The translations under genes and the position numbers were made by a program. A DNA stretch of 64,000 bases from Mycolicibacterium goodii. GTDB taxonomy: Bacteria; Actinomycetota; Actinomycetes; Mycobacteriales; Mycobacteriaceae. The notes under the pieces were generated by a model. That model had not been told where the DNA came from, ran no database searches, and saw only the letters and a list, made by a program, of their open reading frames with translations. Where the stretch lies: the NCBI RefSeq assembly GCF_022370755.2, contig NZ_CP092364.2, positions 1,240,001 to 1,304,000 of the forward strand, given 5' to 3'. This document shows positions 12,386-20,219 of this stretch, piece by piece. Position 1 is the first letter of the stretch; each line of letters opens with the position of its first letter.

Positions 12386-13002
12386 GCGCGCCACCGTCCT
12401 CCGGTCGCGATCGTGACGGCGGCCCTTGCCTCCTCGGCCACCGCGGTCGCGCCTCTCGCGGCCGCTGCGGTGATCCAGCTGCCGCTGACGGCGAAAACCG
12501 CCTGCAGTTCCAACAGTTCCGCCATCGATGCCGCGGTGATGCCTGCCGAGGGCATGAAGGCCACGTCGGGAAAGACCGCGCGATACGCGGTGAGCAGCGC
12601 GCGGGCGTCGACGGCAGCGGCCGGAAACAACTTGAGCCTGTGCAGGCCGAGCCGCACGGCGTTGCCCACCTCGGTCGGCGTCAGCACGCCGGGGATGACC
12701 GCCAGCCCGGCGCGGCCGACGAACTCGACGACATCATCGTCGAGGTTGGGAGACACGATGAACCGTGCGCCTGCCTCGATCGCGTCAGCGGCCTGCGCGA
12801 CCGAGCGGACGGTCCCCGCGCCCACCAGAATGTCGCCCCGCGCCGACAGTCTGCGGATCGCGGCCAGACCGTACTCACCACGCAGCGCGACCTCGACCAC
12901 GGGCAGGCCCCCGTCGACGAGACCGTCGCCGATCACGTCGACGTGACCCGGATCCCGCACGGTGGCGAGCGGGATCACGCGATGATCGAACACGTCGTTC
13001 AT
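12382..13002 (-). CDS. eda: KDPG-type class I aldolase (Eda family)
   Basis: Cleaves 2-keto-3-deoxy-6-phospho sugar acids to pyruvate and glyceraldehyde 3-phosphate. The 206-residue TIM barrel has GGLPVVEVALR with the catalytic glutamate, GAGTVRS, and RLKLFPAAA with the Schiff-base lysine, then FMPSAGIT. The ATG overlaps the dehydratase stop as ATGA, and the 3' end overlaps the kinase start, so it is translationally coupled on both sides. It should follow the kinase in the pathway. Whether the physiological epimer is gluco or galacto is not decided by the sequence. Confidence 0.88.
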   Translation of the reverse strand: MNDVFDHRVIPLATVRDPGHVDVIGDGLVDGGLPVVEVALRGEYGLAAIRRLSARGDILVGAGTVRSVAQAADAIEAGARFIVSPNLDDDVVEFVGRAGLAVIPGVLTPTEVGNAVRLGLHRLKLFPAAAVDARALLTAYRAVFPDVAFMPSAGITAASMAELLELQAVFAVSGSWITAAAARGATAVAEEARAAVTIATGGRWRA

Positions 13003-14135
13003 CGCGGATCGGCGAAGGAAGGCCGAGTGCCGTAGCGCTCGAGGGCGGCCGGATCCAGCGTGATGCCGAGCCCCGGTGTCTCCGGAATCGCGAGCATCCC
13101 GTCGCGGTCGAGCTCCCATCCGGCGCAGACGAGTTCGTCGATGTATGCCGATCCGGTCTTGTACTCGACGAGATCGGTGGCGGCCAGTGCGGATGCCAGA
13201 TGCAGATCGGCGGCCAACCCCACCGCGGTGTTCCAGCCGTGCGGTACCAGCCTGATGCCGCGGTCCTGGGCCGCCCAGCCGATGCGGCGTGACTCGCTGA
13301 GACCACCGCCCTTTGTGGTGTCCGGCTGCACGATGTCGAAGGCGCCCGCATCCAGGAACGGCAGGAACGTCTGCCGGCGCGTGAGCACCTCACCACCGCT
13401 GATCGGAATCTTGGAATGCCTTCGCAGTTCCGTGAACCCGTCGAGGTCGTCGGGTGCCAGCGCCTCCTCGAACCATGCGACGCCATAGTCGGCCAGCATG
13501 TCGGCGGTGCGTTTCGCCCACGACAGGCCGCCCGGGAAGAACGCCTCGGATCCACCGGCGTCGACCGCCAGCAGATGATCGCCGACGGCCTCCCGCGCCG
13601 CGGCCACGGTGCGCTCGTCGGTTTGCGCGTCCACGCGGCCGAACTTCCACCAGCCGATCTTGAACGCGGTGAAGCCCTGGTCGACAAGCTCCGACAAGTT
13701 CTCGGTCATCGCCGGGGCCTCGTCCATGAGCACCGAGGCGTATGGGCGTACCCGATCGCGATAGCGGCCACCCAGCAGCCGCCCGACCGGCTGCCCGAGA
13801 GCCTGCCCGGCCAGATCCCACAACGCGATGTCTATCGCGCTGGTGGCGTGGGTGAGCGAACCGCCGCGGCCCATCCAGAACGCGCTCTGGTGCAGCGTCT
13901 CGGTGAGCCGTTCGGCCTCCAGCGCGCTCTGGCCGATCAGCTGTGGCGCGAGCAGATCCACGGCGGCCGCCACCAACCCCTCGGTGGTGAACGCGCTGCC
14001 GATGCCGACCTGGCCGGTATCGGTGTGTACGGCGACCAAGGTGTGGACGACGTCGTCGGGCCGCAGCTCGTTGGACCAGCCGCCCTCTGGAGTGGCGCCG
14101 CGCAGGCCGCACGTCTGGATGTCGGTGATCTTCAT
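12999..14135 (-). CDS. Enolase-superfamily (mandelate racemase/muconate lactonizing group) sugar-acid dehydratase or cycloisomerase
   Basis: The 378 residues show the MR-group metal ligands Asp192, Glu223/224 (WFEEAL) and Glu249 (SGGE), and the Asp272-His299 dyad (VQPDTT, VPHGWN). On the other face the lysine region reads AFKIGWWKFG, so the spacing differs from the usual K-x-K. The family abstracts the alpha-proton of a carboxylate; with a KDG kinase and KDPG aldolase downstream, dehydration of an aldonate or aldarate to a keto-deoxy acid is the likely reaction. ATG at 14135 is supported by AGGAG about 12 bases upstream. Confidence 0.82.
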   Translation of the reverse strand: MKITDIQTCGLRGATPEGGWSNELRPDDVVHTLVAVHTDTGQVGIGSAFTTEGLVAAAVDLLAPQLIGQSALEAERLTETLHQSAFWMGRGGSLTHATSAIDIALWDLAGQALGQPVGRLLGGRYRDRVRPYASVLMDEAPAMTENLSELVDQGFTAFKIGWWKFGRVDAQTDERTVAAAREAVGDHLLAVDAGGSEAFFPGGLSWAKRTADMLADYGVAWFEEALAPDDLDGFTELRRHSKIPISGGEVLTRRQTFLPFLDAGAFDIVQPDTTKGGGLSESRRIGWAAQDRGIRLVPHGWNTAVGLAADLHLASALAATDLVEYKTGSAYIDELVCAGWELDRDGMLAIPETPGLGITLDPAALERYGTRPSFADPR

Positions 14136-14175
14136 GGGTTTCGGTGCTCCTTGAGTGAGGGTGCTGTCGTGAGGT

Positions 14176-15765
14176 TCACGACCGGTGGGTGAGCATGACT
14201 CCAGGCCTTCGGCCGGTGTGGACAGCGTCGGTGACGACGGGTACGCCGTTGACCCACACGTGACGGGCCGCCTCGGCATATCGGGTCGGCAGACCCCAGG
14301 TGTCGGTGCGGTCGATGACGGCCGGATCGAAGACGACGATGTCGGCGAATGCGCCCGCCCGAAGTTCTCCCCGGTCACGCATGCCGAAATGTTCGGCGAC
14401 CTTTCCGGTCATCTTGTGGATCGCGGTCTCCAACGTCAGGGTCCCCGCAGGCACGTGATGAGCCAGATAGTGCGTATGCCCGTGATAGAACAGCGGATTG
14501 CGTGTTCTGCCGTCGAGCGCACCATGACGGCATGTCGTGAAGGCGTCGACACCGAGCAAGAAGTGATCATGGCCGATGGCCTCGGCCAGATGGTCCGCGC
14601 TGAACAGATCACCGAGCAACTGGACGCCGCCCATCTCCGCCCCGGCCGCGGCGAGAATGTCGAACAGGCATTCCCACTCGTCGGTGCCGTGCCGTTCGGC
14701 GATCTCGGGGAACGACAGACCTTCCCATTCCGGATGGGTGGTGCTGACGCCGAGGCGCACCCGGTGCCACTGGCCGCGATGTACGAACCGCCAATAGCGG
14801 TCGCCGTCGAGGCGGACCCGGTCCCGGATCTCGCGGTCACCGAGCAGCGCCGCGACCTCGGCGGCGGGGCGCTCGACCAGCCAGCCCGGCAGCAGTCCGG
14901 TGGCCATGCCGATGCCGTGGGGATAGGGTGTCATGTCCGCGAGTACGTCAGTCCCGCGACGTCTTTCGGCGACCACCCGGTCGGCGGCCCGAGCCCAGGC
15001 ACCCGGTGGGGCACCGGTGTCGTGGCGGACGTTGAGATGCGACAGCTGCGCGCGGACCCCGCCCGCGGTCACGATCGTGAAGAATTCCTCGACGGCCGCG
15101 TCCAGGTCGGCATCGCGGTTGCGGATGTGACTGGCGTACATGCCATCCCGTCGTCCCGCCGCCCGGGCCAGGGCGACGAGTTCCTCGGTCGTGGCGAACC
15201 GTCCCGAGCCGTACTCGAGGCCGCTGGAGAAGCCGATCGCGCCGGCGTCCATGGCGTCTTCGAGCAAGCGGATCTGTTCGCGCAGCCCGTCGGTGGCTCG
15301 TCGCGCCGCGGAGCGCAGCGCGGTGTGCCCGACGAACCACATGAGGTTCTGCGCCGTGGGCCCCGAGTGCACACGGGCCACGTACTCGCCGAAGTCACGC
15401 CAGTCGATCGGTCCCTGGTAGCCCATCGCGCGCAGGGCGCCCGCGGTCGCGTCGACGTCGTCGTCGCCGATGGGCGCGTAGGTGACCCCGCAGTTGCCGA
15501 CCACCTCGGTGGTGACGCCCTGGTGGATCGTGCTGAACGCGTCGGGATTGCCCAGTGCCGACCAGTCGCTGTGGCTGTGTGGGTCGATGAGTCCCGGGGT
15601 GATGAGCATGCCGGTGCAGTCCACGGTGGTGACGGCCCTGGCGTCGGGTGACAAACCGACGAACTCGATGCGGTCACCGCGCAGCCCGATATCGGCGCGA
15701 CGGGCGCGAGCTCCGGTGCCGTCGACGATCTGTGCCCCGGTCAGCAGGAAGTCCAGTGCGGGCAT
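14176..15765 (-). CDS. N-acyl-D-amino-acid deacylase-like amidohydrolase
   Basis: Metal-dependent amidohydrolase of the D-aminoacylase group, 529 residues. The N-terminal beta-sandwich (LLTGAQIVDGTGARARRADIGL) leads to DPHSHSDW, the metal-binding HxH, then GVTTEVVGNCG with the bridging cysteine typical of this subgroup, IGFSSGLEYGSG, and a C-terminal DIVVFDP that closes the sandwich. Members cut the amide of N-acyl-D-amino acids. It lies between the ABC importer and the dehydratase, one base from the ATPase gene, so it probably acts first on the imported compound. The exact amide is unknown. Confidence 0.85.
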   Translation of the reverse strand: MPALDFLLTGAQIVDGTGARARRADIGLRGDRIEFVGLSPDARAVTTVDCTGMLITPGLIDPHSHSDWSALGNPDAFSTIHQGVTTEVVGNCGVTYAPIGDDDVDATAGALRAMGYQGPIDWRDFGEYVARVHSGPTAQNLMWFVGHTALRSAARRATDGLREQIRLLEDAMDAGAIGFSSGLEYGSGRFATTEELVALARAAGRRDGMYASHIRNRDADLDAAVEEFFTIVTAGGVRAQLSHLNVRHDTGAPPGAWARAADRVVAERRRGTDVLADMTPYPHGIGMATGLLPGWLVERPAAEVAALLGDREIRDRVRLDGDRYWRFVHRGQWHRVRLGVSTTHPEWEGLSFPEIAERHGTDEWECLFDILAAAGAEMGGVQLLGDLFSADHLAEAIGHDHFLLGVDAFTTCRHGALDGRTRNPLFYHGHTHYLAHHVPAGTLTLETAIHKMTGKVAEHFGMRDRGELRAGAFADIVVFDPAVIDRTDTWGLPTRYAEAARHVWVNGVPVVTDAVHTGRRPGVMLTHRS

Positions 15766-15766
15766 G

Positions 15767-16495
15767 TCAGAGCACCTTGCTGAGGAACTCGCGCGTACGG
15801 GCTTCCTCGGGCGAGGTGAACAGTTCCGTCGGTCCGGCGGTTTCGACGATGGTGCCCTTGTCCATGTAGATCACCCGGTCGGACACCTCGCGGGCGAAGC
15901 CCATCTCGTGGGTCACCACGACCATCGTCATACCCTCGGCGGCAAGGTCTTTCATCACAGTCAGCACCTCACCCACGATTTCGGGGTCCAGTGCCGATGT
16001 CGGTTCGTCGAACAGCATGATGGTCGGGTCCATCGCGAGCGCACGGGCGATGGCCACACGCTGCTTCTGGCCACCCGACAGGGAATCGGGATAGACGTCG
16101 GCCTTGTCGGCCAGTCCCACTCTGGACAGCAGGGTGCGCGCCCGCTCCTGCGCCTCGTCCCTGCTGCGCCTGAGCACGCGACGAGGCGCCAGAGTGATGT
16201 TGTCCATGACGGTCATGTGTGGGAAGAGATTGAAGTGCTGGAACACCATGCCCACGTCGCGGCGCACCACCGCCAGGTCGGCCGTCTTCTCCTGCGGTCC
16301 GAGGGTGTGGCCGTTGATGACGATCGTGCCGTGCGACGGGCGCTCCAACCCGTTCATACAGCGCAGCAGGGTGCTCTTACCCGATCCGGAAGCCCCGATG
16401 ATGCACACCACCTCGCCTTCGGCCACGGTGCACGAAACACCATGCAGCACCTCGGTGTCGCCGAAGCTCAACCGCAGTCCGTCGACCTTGATCAT
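15767..16495 (-). CDS. Polar amino acid ABC transporter, ATP-binding subunit
   Basis: The 242-residue ATPase of the GlnQ/HisP type. Walker A is GASGSGKST at about 37-45, the signature LSGGQKQR at about 144, Walker [14 protein letters not shown] follows, and the switch histidine is in VVTHEM. The ATG overlaps the upstream permease stop as ATGA. It powers the two-permease importer encoded just upstream. Confidence 0.93.
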   Translation of the reverse strand: MIKVDGLRLSFGDTEVLHGVSCTVAEGEVVCIIGASGSGKSTLLRCMNGLERPSHGTIVINGHTLGPQEKTADLAVVRRDVGMVFQHFNLFPHMTVMDNITLAPRRVLRRSRDEAQERARTLLSRVGLADKADVYPDSLSGGQKQRVAIARALAMDPTIMLFDEPTSALDPEIVGEVLTVMKDLAAEGMTMVVVTHEMGFAREVSDRVIYMDKGTIVETAGPTELFTSPEEARTREFLSKVL

Positions 16496-17199
16496 TTCTT
16501 CGCTCCTGTGGTGAGTTTGAGGGCGTCGCCGACCTCGGGGGCTTTGACGTGAACGCCGAGTCGGCGCTCGTAGCGGCGCCCCAGTGACGAGAGCGCGTAG
16601 CAGATGACGAAGTAACACGCGCCGACGATCAGATAGGTGGTGATCGGGTCGGCGGTCAGCGAGCTGACCACGTTTCCGGCCCGCGTCAGTTCGATGAGGC
16701 CGATGACCGCCACCAGCGAACTGTCCTTGATCAGCACCACCAGGAACCCGACGCCCGGCGGCACGATCACTCGCGCCGCCTGCGGCAGGATCACCCAGCG
16801 CATCCGCTGTGCGTAGGACAACCCGAGTGCGTCGGCCGCCTCGAACTGCCCGTGCGGGACCGCTTGGATGCTGCCGCGCACCAGTTCGCCGACATAGGCC
16901 GAGGCGAACACCGACAGCGCGATCACGGCAGCCCAGTACTCCGAGAGGCTGCTGCCCGGCGCGAGTAGAGGGATGCCGAAGTAGACGAAGAAGATGATCA
17001 ACAACACCGGTATGCCGCGGATCACCGCTACGTAGAGCGCTGCCACCCACCGCAGCACCCGTACCGGTGCTGTCGACATCAAACCGATGACGATTCCCAG
17101 TGCGCCTCCGAAAAGTACTGAGAGAGTGCAGATCTGCACGGTGACCAGGGCTCCATGCCAGATCAGTGTCAGATGTTGGGTGCCGAGTCCCTCGAACAT
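16492..17199 (-). CDS. Polar amino acid ABC transporter, permease (second of pair)
   Basis: A 235-residue His/Glu/Gln-type permease with about five membrane helices. The cytoplasmic coupling loop [22 protein letters not shown] near residues 145-165 is the EAA motif that contacts the ATPase. Start ATG (MFEGLG) overlaps the preceding permease stop by one base (TGATG). Forms a heterodimer with its neighbour. Confidence 0.92.
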   Translation of the reverse strand: MFEGLGTQHLTLIWHGALVTVQICTLSVLFGGALGIVIGLMSTAPVRVLRWVAALYVAVIRGIPVLLIIFFVYFGIPLLAPGSSLSEYWAAVIALSVFASAYVGELVRGSIQAVPHGQFEAADALGLSYAQRMRWVILPQAARVIVPPGVGFLVVLIKDSSLVAVIGLIELTRAGNVVSSLTADPITTYLIVGACYFVICYALSSLGRRYERRLGVHVKAPEVGDALKLTTGAKK

Positions 17200-17861
17200 C
17201 ACGCCACCTTCCACTTGATGAATCGGGTCTCGACGACTCGCGAGAAACTTGCGATGAGGAACGCGACGGCGAAGTACAGCAGGCCGCCCACGGTGAAGGC
17301 CTCGATGGTGCGGAACGTCGTCGAGGTGATGCCCATCATCACGTGCATCAGATCGGGCAGGGACACGACCGACGTGATCGACGACGCGAGGAACAGCAGA
17401 ATCGTCTGGTTGGTGATGGCGGGCAGGACATTTCGCATGGCCGGGATGAACAGCACTCGCCAGAACGTGTCGCGCGGGCTCATACCGAGTGCGGCTGCGG
17501 CTTCGCGGAGTCCCGCGGGAACAGATTGGAACCCGGCCCGGTAGATCTCGGCCATGTAGGCCGAGTTGTTGATGCTCAGGGCCAGTATGCCTGCCGTGAC
17601 AGGATCGAGGTTGACCCCGGCGTGCGGCAGCGCGAAGTACACGAGGTAGAGCTGCAGCAGCAGGGGCGTGTTGCGGATGATCTCGATGTAGGCCGAGGCC
17701 GCGACACGGAACACGTTGAGCCGTGCGGTTCGTCCCGCATAGAGCAGGATCCCGAACGCGCCACCGATCGCGGTCGCGGCCAGGCTCACCGCGATGCTGA
17801 CCGCGAGCCCTTTGAGCAGTGGTATGAGGTACGGGACGAGATCGCCGTAGTAGAGCTGCAT
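17199..17861 (-). CDS. Polar amino acid ABC transporter, permease (first of pair)
   Basis: A 220-residue membrane protein of the same HisM/GlnP class. [18 protein letters not shown] and the EAA loop [19 protein letters not shown] are clear. It starts 30 bases after the binding-protein gene and is coupled to the second permease by a one-base overlap, so the importer has two distinct permeases. Confidence 0.92.
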   Translation of the reverse strand: MQLYYGDLVPYLIPLLKGLAVSIAVSLAATAIGGAFGILLYAGRTARLNVFRVAASAYIEIIRNTPLLLQLYLVYFALPHAGVNLDPVTAGILALSINNSAYMAEIYRAGFQSVPAGLREAAAALGMSPRDTFWRVLFIPAMRNVLPAITNQTILLFLASSITSVVSLPDLMHVMMGITSTTFRTIEAFTVGGLLYFAVAFLIASFSRVVETRFIKWKVA

Positions 17862-17891
17862 GGTGTGTCCTGAACGTGGTGGGCGCAGTGA

Positions 17892-18707
17892 CTACTTGAT
17901 GAGCTCTGGTACGTCCATGCCGAGCCATTTGTTGTATGACTCGTTCGCCGCCTTGCTGATGTTGTAGTTGAGGATGAAGTTGTTGAGGTAGTTCAGCCAG
18001 AGTTGATCGCCCATCTTCACGCCGAAGGACACGAACGACGGTGCCAGTGGGGGAGCGTCGAGAACGCGTACCGCATCTTTCTGGCTCGCACGGATCTCGG
18101 CGACGACAGCCGTGCTCTCCATGAGCGCGTCGACCTTGCCGCTGCGCAGCGCCTGGATCGAGTCGGCGACGGCTTCGAACAGGCTGGGCTTGGCCTGCGG
18201 GAATTCGGTTTCGAGGATGGTGGCGGGCACGCTGCCGCGGGTGGCGGCGACCGTGCGGCCCGCGAGGTCGTCGTAGCCCTGGATGGGACTGTCGGCCGGC
18301 ACCACGACCAGCTGGCCCTCCGAGGCGTACGGCCTGGTCAGTGCGACCACTTGGGCCCGCTCATCGAGGTTGGTGAGCGCGGCGATGATGACATCTGCTT
18401 TCCCCGTCTCCAGCATGGGGATTCGGCTCGCGTTGGTGGTGCTGACGAACTGGACGTCGGCGCCGAGGGAGTCGGCCAGCGCACGGGCCTTGTCGATGTC
18501 GAAGCCCTGGTATTCGCCCGAGCTGTTCATCACGCCGTACGGGGGCGCGTCCGCGAAGACGCCGACGGTGAGCTTCTTGGAATTCAGCACTTTCGTCAAC
18601 GTGCTGTTCTGGGTCGGGCCCGCCTGGTCCGACGAGGTGCAACCGGCCAGAACGAGCGCGGTGGTGGCGGCGAGGGCGGCGATCGCCGCACGGGTGCGTC
18701 TACGCAT
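17892..18707 (-). CDS. ABC transporter substrate-binding lipoprotein (polar amino acid family)
   Basis: The 271-residue protein has a basic N-terminus, a hydrophobic stretch and the lipobox LVLAGC, so it is anchored outside the membrane by Cys23. The mature part is the SBP_bac_3 fold: LTVGVFADAPPYGVMNSSGEYQGFDIDKARALAD followed by GKADVIIAALT and SGKVDALMES. First gene of the minus-strand operon running to the KDG kinase. The ligand is probably a zwitterionic or acidic conjugate rather than a free sugar, as judged only from the family and the amidohydrolase next door. Confidence 0.92.
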   Translation of the reverse strand: MRRRTRAAIAALAATTALVLAGCTSSDQAGPTQNSTLTKVLNSKKLTVGVFADAPPYGVMNSSGEYQGFDIDKARALADSLGADVQFVSTTNASRIPMLETGKADVIIAALTNLDERAQVVALTRPYASEGQLVVVPADSPIQGYDDLAGRTVAATRGSVPATILETEFPQAKPSLFEAVADSIQALRSGKVDALMESTAVVAEIRASQKDAVRVLDAPPLAPSFVSFGVKMGDQLWLNYLNNFILNYNISKAANESYNKWLGMDVPELIK

Positions 18708-18779
18708 GGGTTTCCTTTATCCGCAGGTTGTTTCACCGATTGGCCGGGTGGGGCCGACGGGCGACTGTGAGTGGATCAG

Positions 18780-18818
18780 AGATTATCTATAATCTGTAAT
18801 CGGCGCAATAGTGCGCCG
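18780..18818. promoter_or_regulatory. Two palindromic operator candidates between the importer operon and the GntR gene
   Basis: AGATTATCTATAATCT at 18780-18795 is a perfect inverted repeat with 7-base arms and a CT spacer. A second, cggcgca-atag-tgcgccg, spans 18801-18818. Both lie in the divergent promoter region. The AT-rich one stands out from the local high GC and is the better candidate for the FadR-type regulator. Confidence 0.6.
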
Positions 18819-18908
18819 GCAACTGTGTCAGCACGCTCGCGGGCAGGCGCGGCTGCCTAGGATGGCGCCAGCGGGCGACCCTGGCGACCCTTGCGAAGGA
18901 GAAGGATC

Positions 18909-19586
18909 ATGACGGAGGCGTTGCAACCTCTGGCGGTCGCCGCCCCGTTGGCCTCGTCGCGGCGGCACCAGATCGCGGACTGGCTACGTGAGCAGATCGT
19001 CAAGGGCGGTCTGCCGCCGGGTGCGCAGCTCAAGCAGGACGTGCTGGCCGCGCATCTGAGCACGAGCCCCGGCCCGGTGCGCGAAGCGCTACGGCAGCTG
19101 GAAAGCGAAGGGCTGGTGCACCACATCCCCAATCGGGGCGCGTTCGTGGCCACCGTGAGCGCCGACGAACTGCTGGGGGTGTTGCTGCCGGTGCGGCTGT
19201 CCATCGAGCAGTTCGCGGTCGAGAAGGCCAGTGCCGATCCGGCGGTGCTCGCCGAACTCCGGCGTCTGGTGGCGCTCATGGACGATGCGGCGGGCGCCGG
19301 TGACCTGGAACAGCTGAACGAACTCGACGTGCTGTTCCACGAGACGATCGTCAGGAGCGCGCATTCCGAACACGCGATGCAACTGTGGGCCAGCGTCCAG
19401 CCGCGCATCCGAATGCAGATCCACCGGCTCGCCAAACGTCACGAGAGCCCGTTCGCGATCCCCGAAGAACACCGCGCGTTGCTCGAGGCGATCACCACGG
19501 GCGGTACCGAGGTGCGCCGGTCGGCCCTCGACGGACACATCGTCGCCAGCGCCCGCGAGTTGCTCGCGGTCGCAGAACCCGACTGA
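18909..19586 (+). CDS. GntR-family transcriptional regulator, FadR subfamily
   Basis: The 225-residue protein has an N-terminal winged helix (SRRHQIADWLREQIVKGGLPPGAQL ... LSTSPGPVREALRQLESEGLVHHIPNRGAFVA) and a C-terminal all-helical FCD ligand domain with the acidic/histidine residues typical of metal-assisted carboxylate sensing (ELDVLFHETIV, HRALLEAI, DGHIV). ATG at 18909 is preceded by AAGGAGAAGG. It is divergent from the importer/sugar-acid operon and probably represses it in response to a pathway acid. Confidence 0.9.
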   Translation: MTEALQPLAVAAPLASSRRHQIADWLREQIVKGGLPPGAQLKQDVLAAHLSTSPGPVREALRQLESEGLVHHIPNRGAFVATVSADELLGVLLPVRLSIEQFAVEKASADPAVLAELRRLVALMDDAAGAGDLEQLNELDVLFHETIVRSAHSEHAMQLWASVQPRIRMQIHRLAKRHESPFAIPEEHRALLEAITTGGTEVRRSALDGHIVASARELLAVAEPD

Positions 19587-19613
19587 CGTCGAGACAGCCT
19601 GTGTGTTCAGCTT

Positions 19614-19647
19614 GCGTTACACCGCAGTTGGGGCCACGGTGTAACGC
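19614..19647. terminator. Perfect 11-bp inverted repeat after the GntR gene
   Basis: Arms gcgttacaccg (19614-19624) and cggtgtaacgc (19637-19647) with a 12-base loop. It lies 28 bases after the GntR stop and 130 bases before the deaminase gene. It may be a terminator or an operator; there is no U-tract. Confidence 0.5.
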
Positions 19648-19778
19648 ATGACGACGCCCGCGAGCGCTGCCGACGGTTCCGCCGAGGCCGAATCACCTCC
19701 GGATCGCCGTGATCGGTGCTCGCCTGATCGGCCGTCTGTCGCTGTGTGGCGAGGAATGAACGATGGAAGGGTGCAGCC

Positions 19779-20219
19779 ATGAGTCCCGGGGAGATGCTCG
19801 ACGTCGCGGTCGAAGAGGCGCAAAAAGGCTTGGCCGAAGGCGGCATTCCGATCGGCGCCGCCCTGTTCAGCGCCGACGGTGAGCTGTTGGGCCGCGGGCG
19901 CAACCGGCGGGTGCAGCAGGGGGACCCATCGGTGCACGCGGAGACGGATGCCTTCCGTGCCGCAGGCCGGCAACGCGGCTACCGCGACACCATCATGGTG
20001 ACGACGCTGTCACCGTGCTGGTACTGCAGCGGCCTGGTCCGTCAGTTCAACATCGGTGCCCTTCTCATCGGCGAGGCACGCACATTCTCCGGCGGTCACG
20101 AGTGGCTGGCCGAGCACGGCGTCGCTGTCACGTTGCTGGATGACCAGCGGTGCGTGAAGATGATGCAGGATTTCATCGCGGCGAAACCGGATCTGTGGGC
20201 GGAGGACATCGGCGAGTGA
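19779..20219 (+). CDS. Cytosine deaminase of the fungal FCY1 type
   Basis: Zinc enzyme converting cytosine (and commonly 5-methylcytosine) to uracil (thymine). The 146-residue length and sequence follow yeast FCY1 rather than the large bacterial CodA: EEAQKGLAEGGIPIGAALF, zinc ligands His53-x-Glu55, Cys80 and Cys83 in SPCWYC, and a C-terminal DLWAEDIGE almost the same as the fungal end. ATG at 19779 (MSPGEMLD) fits the family; an upstream GTG would add 11 residues. Its stop overlaps the next gene as GTGA, so the products are made together. Confidence 0.85.
   Translation: MSPGEMLDVAVEEAQKGLAEGGIPIGAALFSADGELLGRGRNRRVQQGDPSVHAETDAFRAAGRQRGYRDTIMVTTLSPCWYCSGLVRQFNIGALLIGEARTFSGGHEWLAEHGVAVTLLDDQRCVKMMQDFIAAKPDLWAEDIGE

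Noticed and set aside
14185..15651. 488-codon open frame opposite the amidohydrolase
   Set aside because: Shadow of the D-aminoacylase-like gene, which has metal-binding motifs and operon spacing in its favour.
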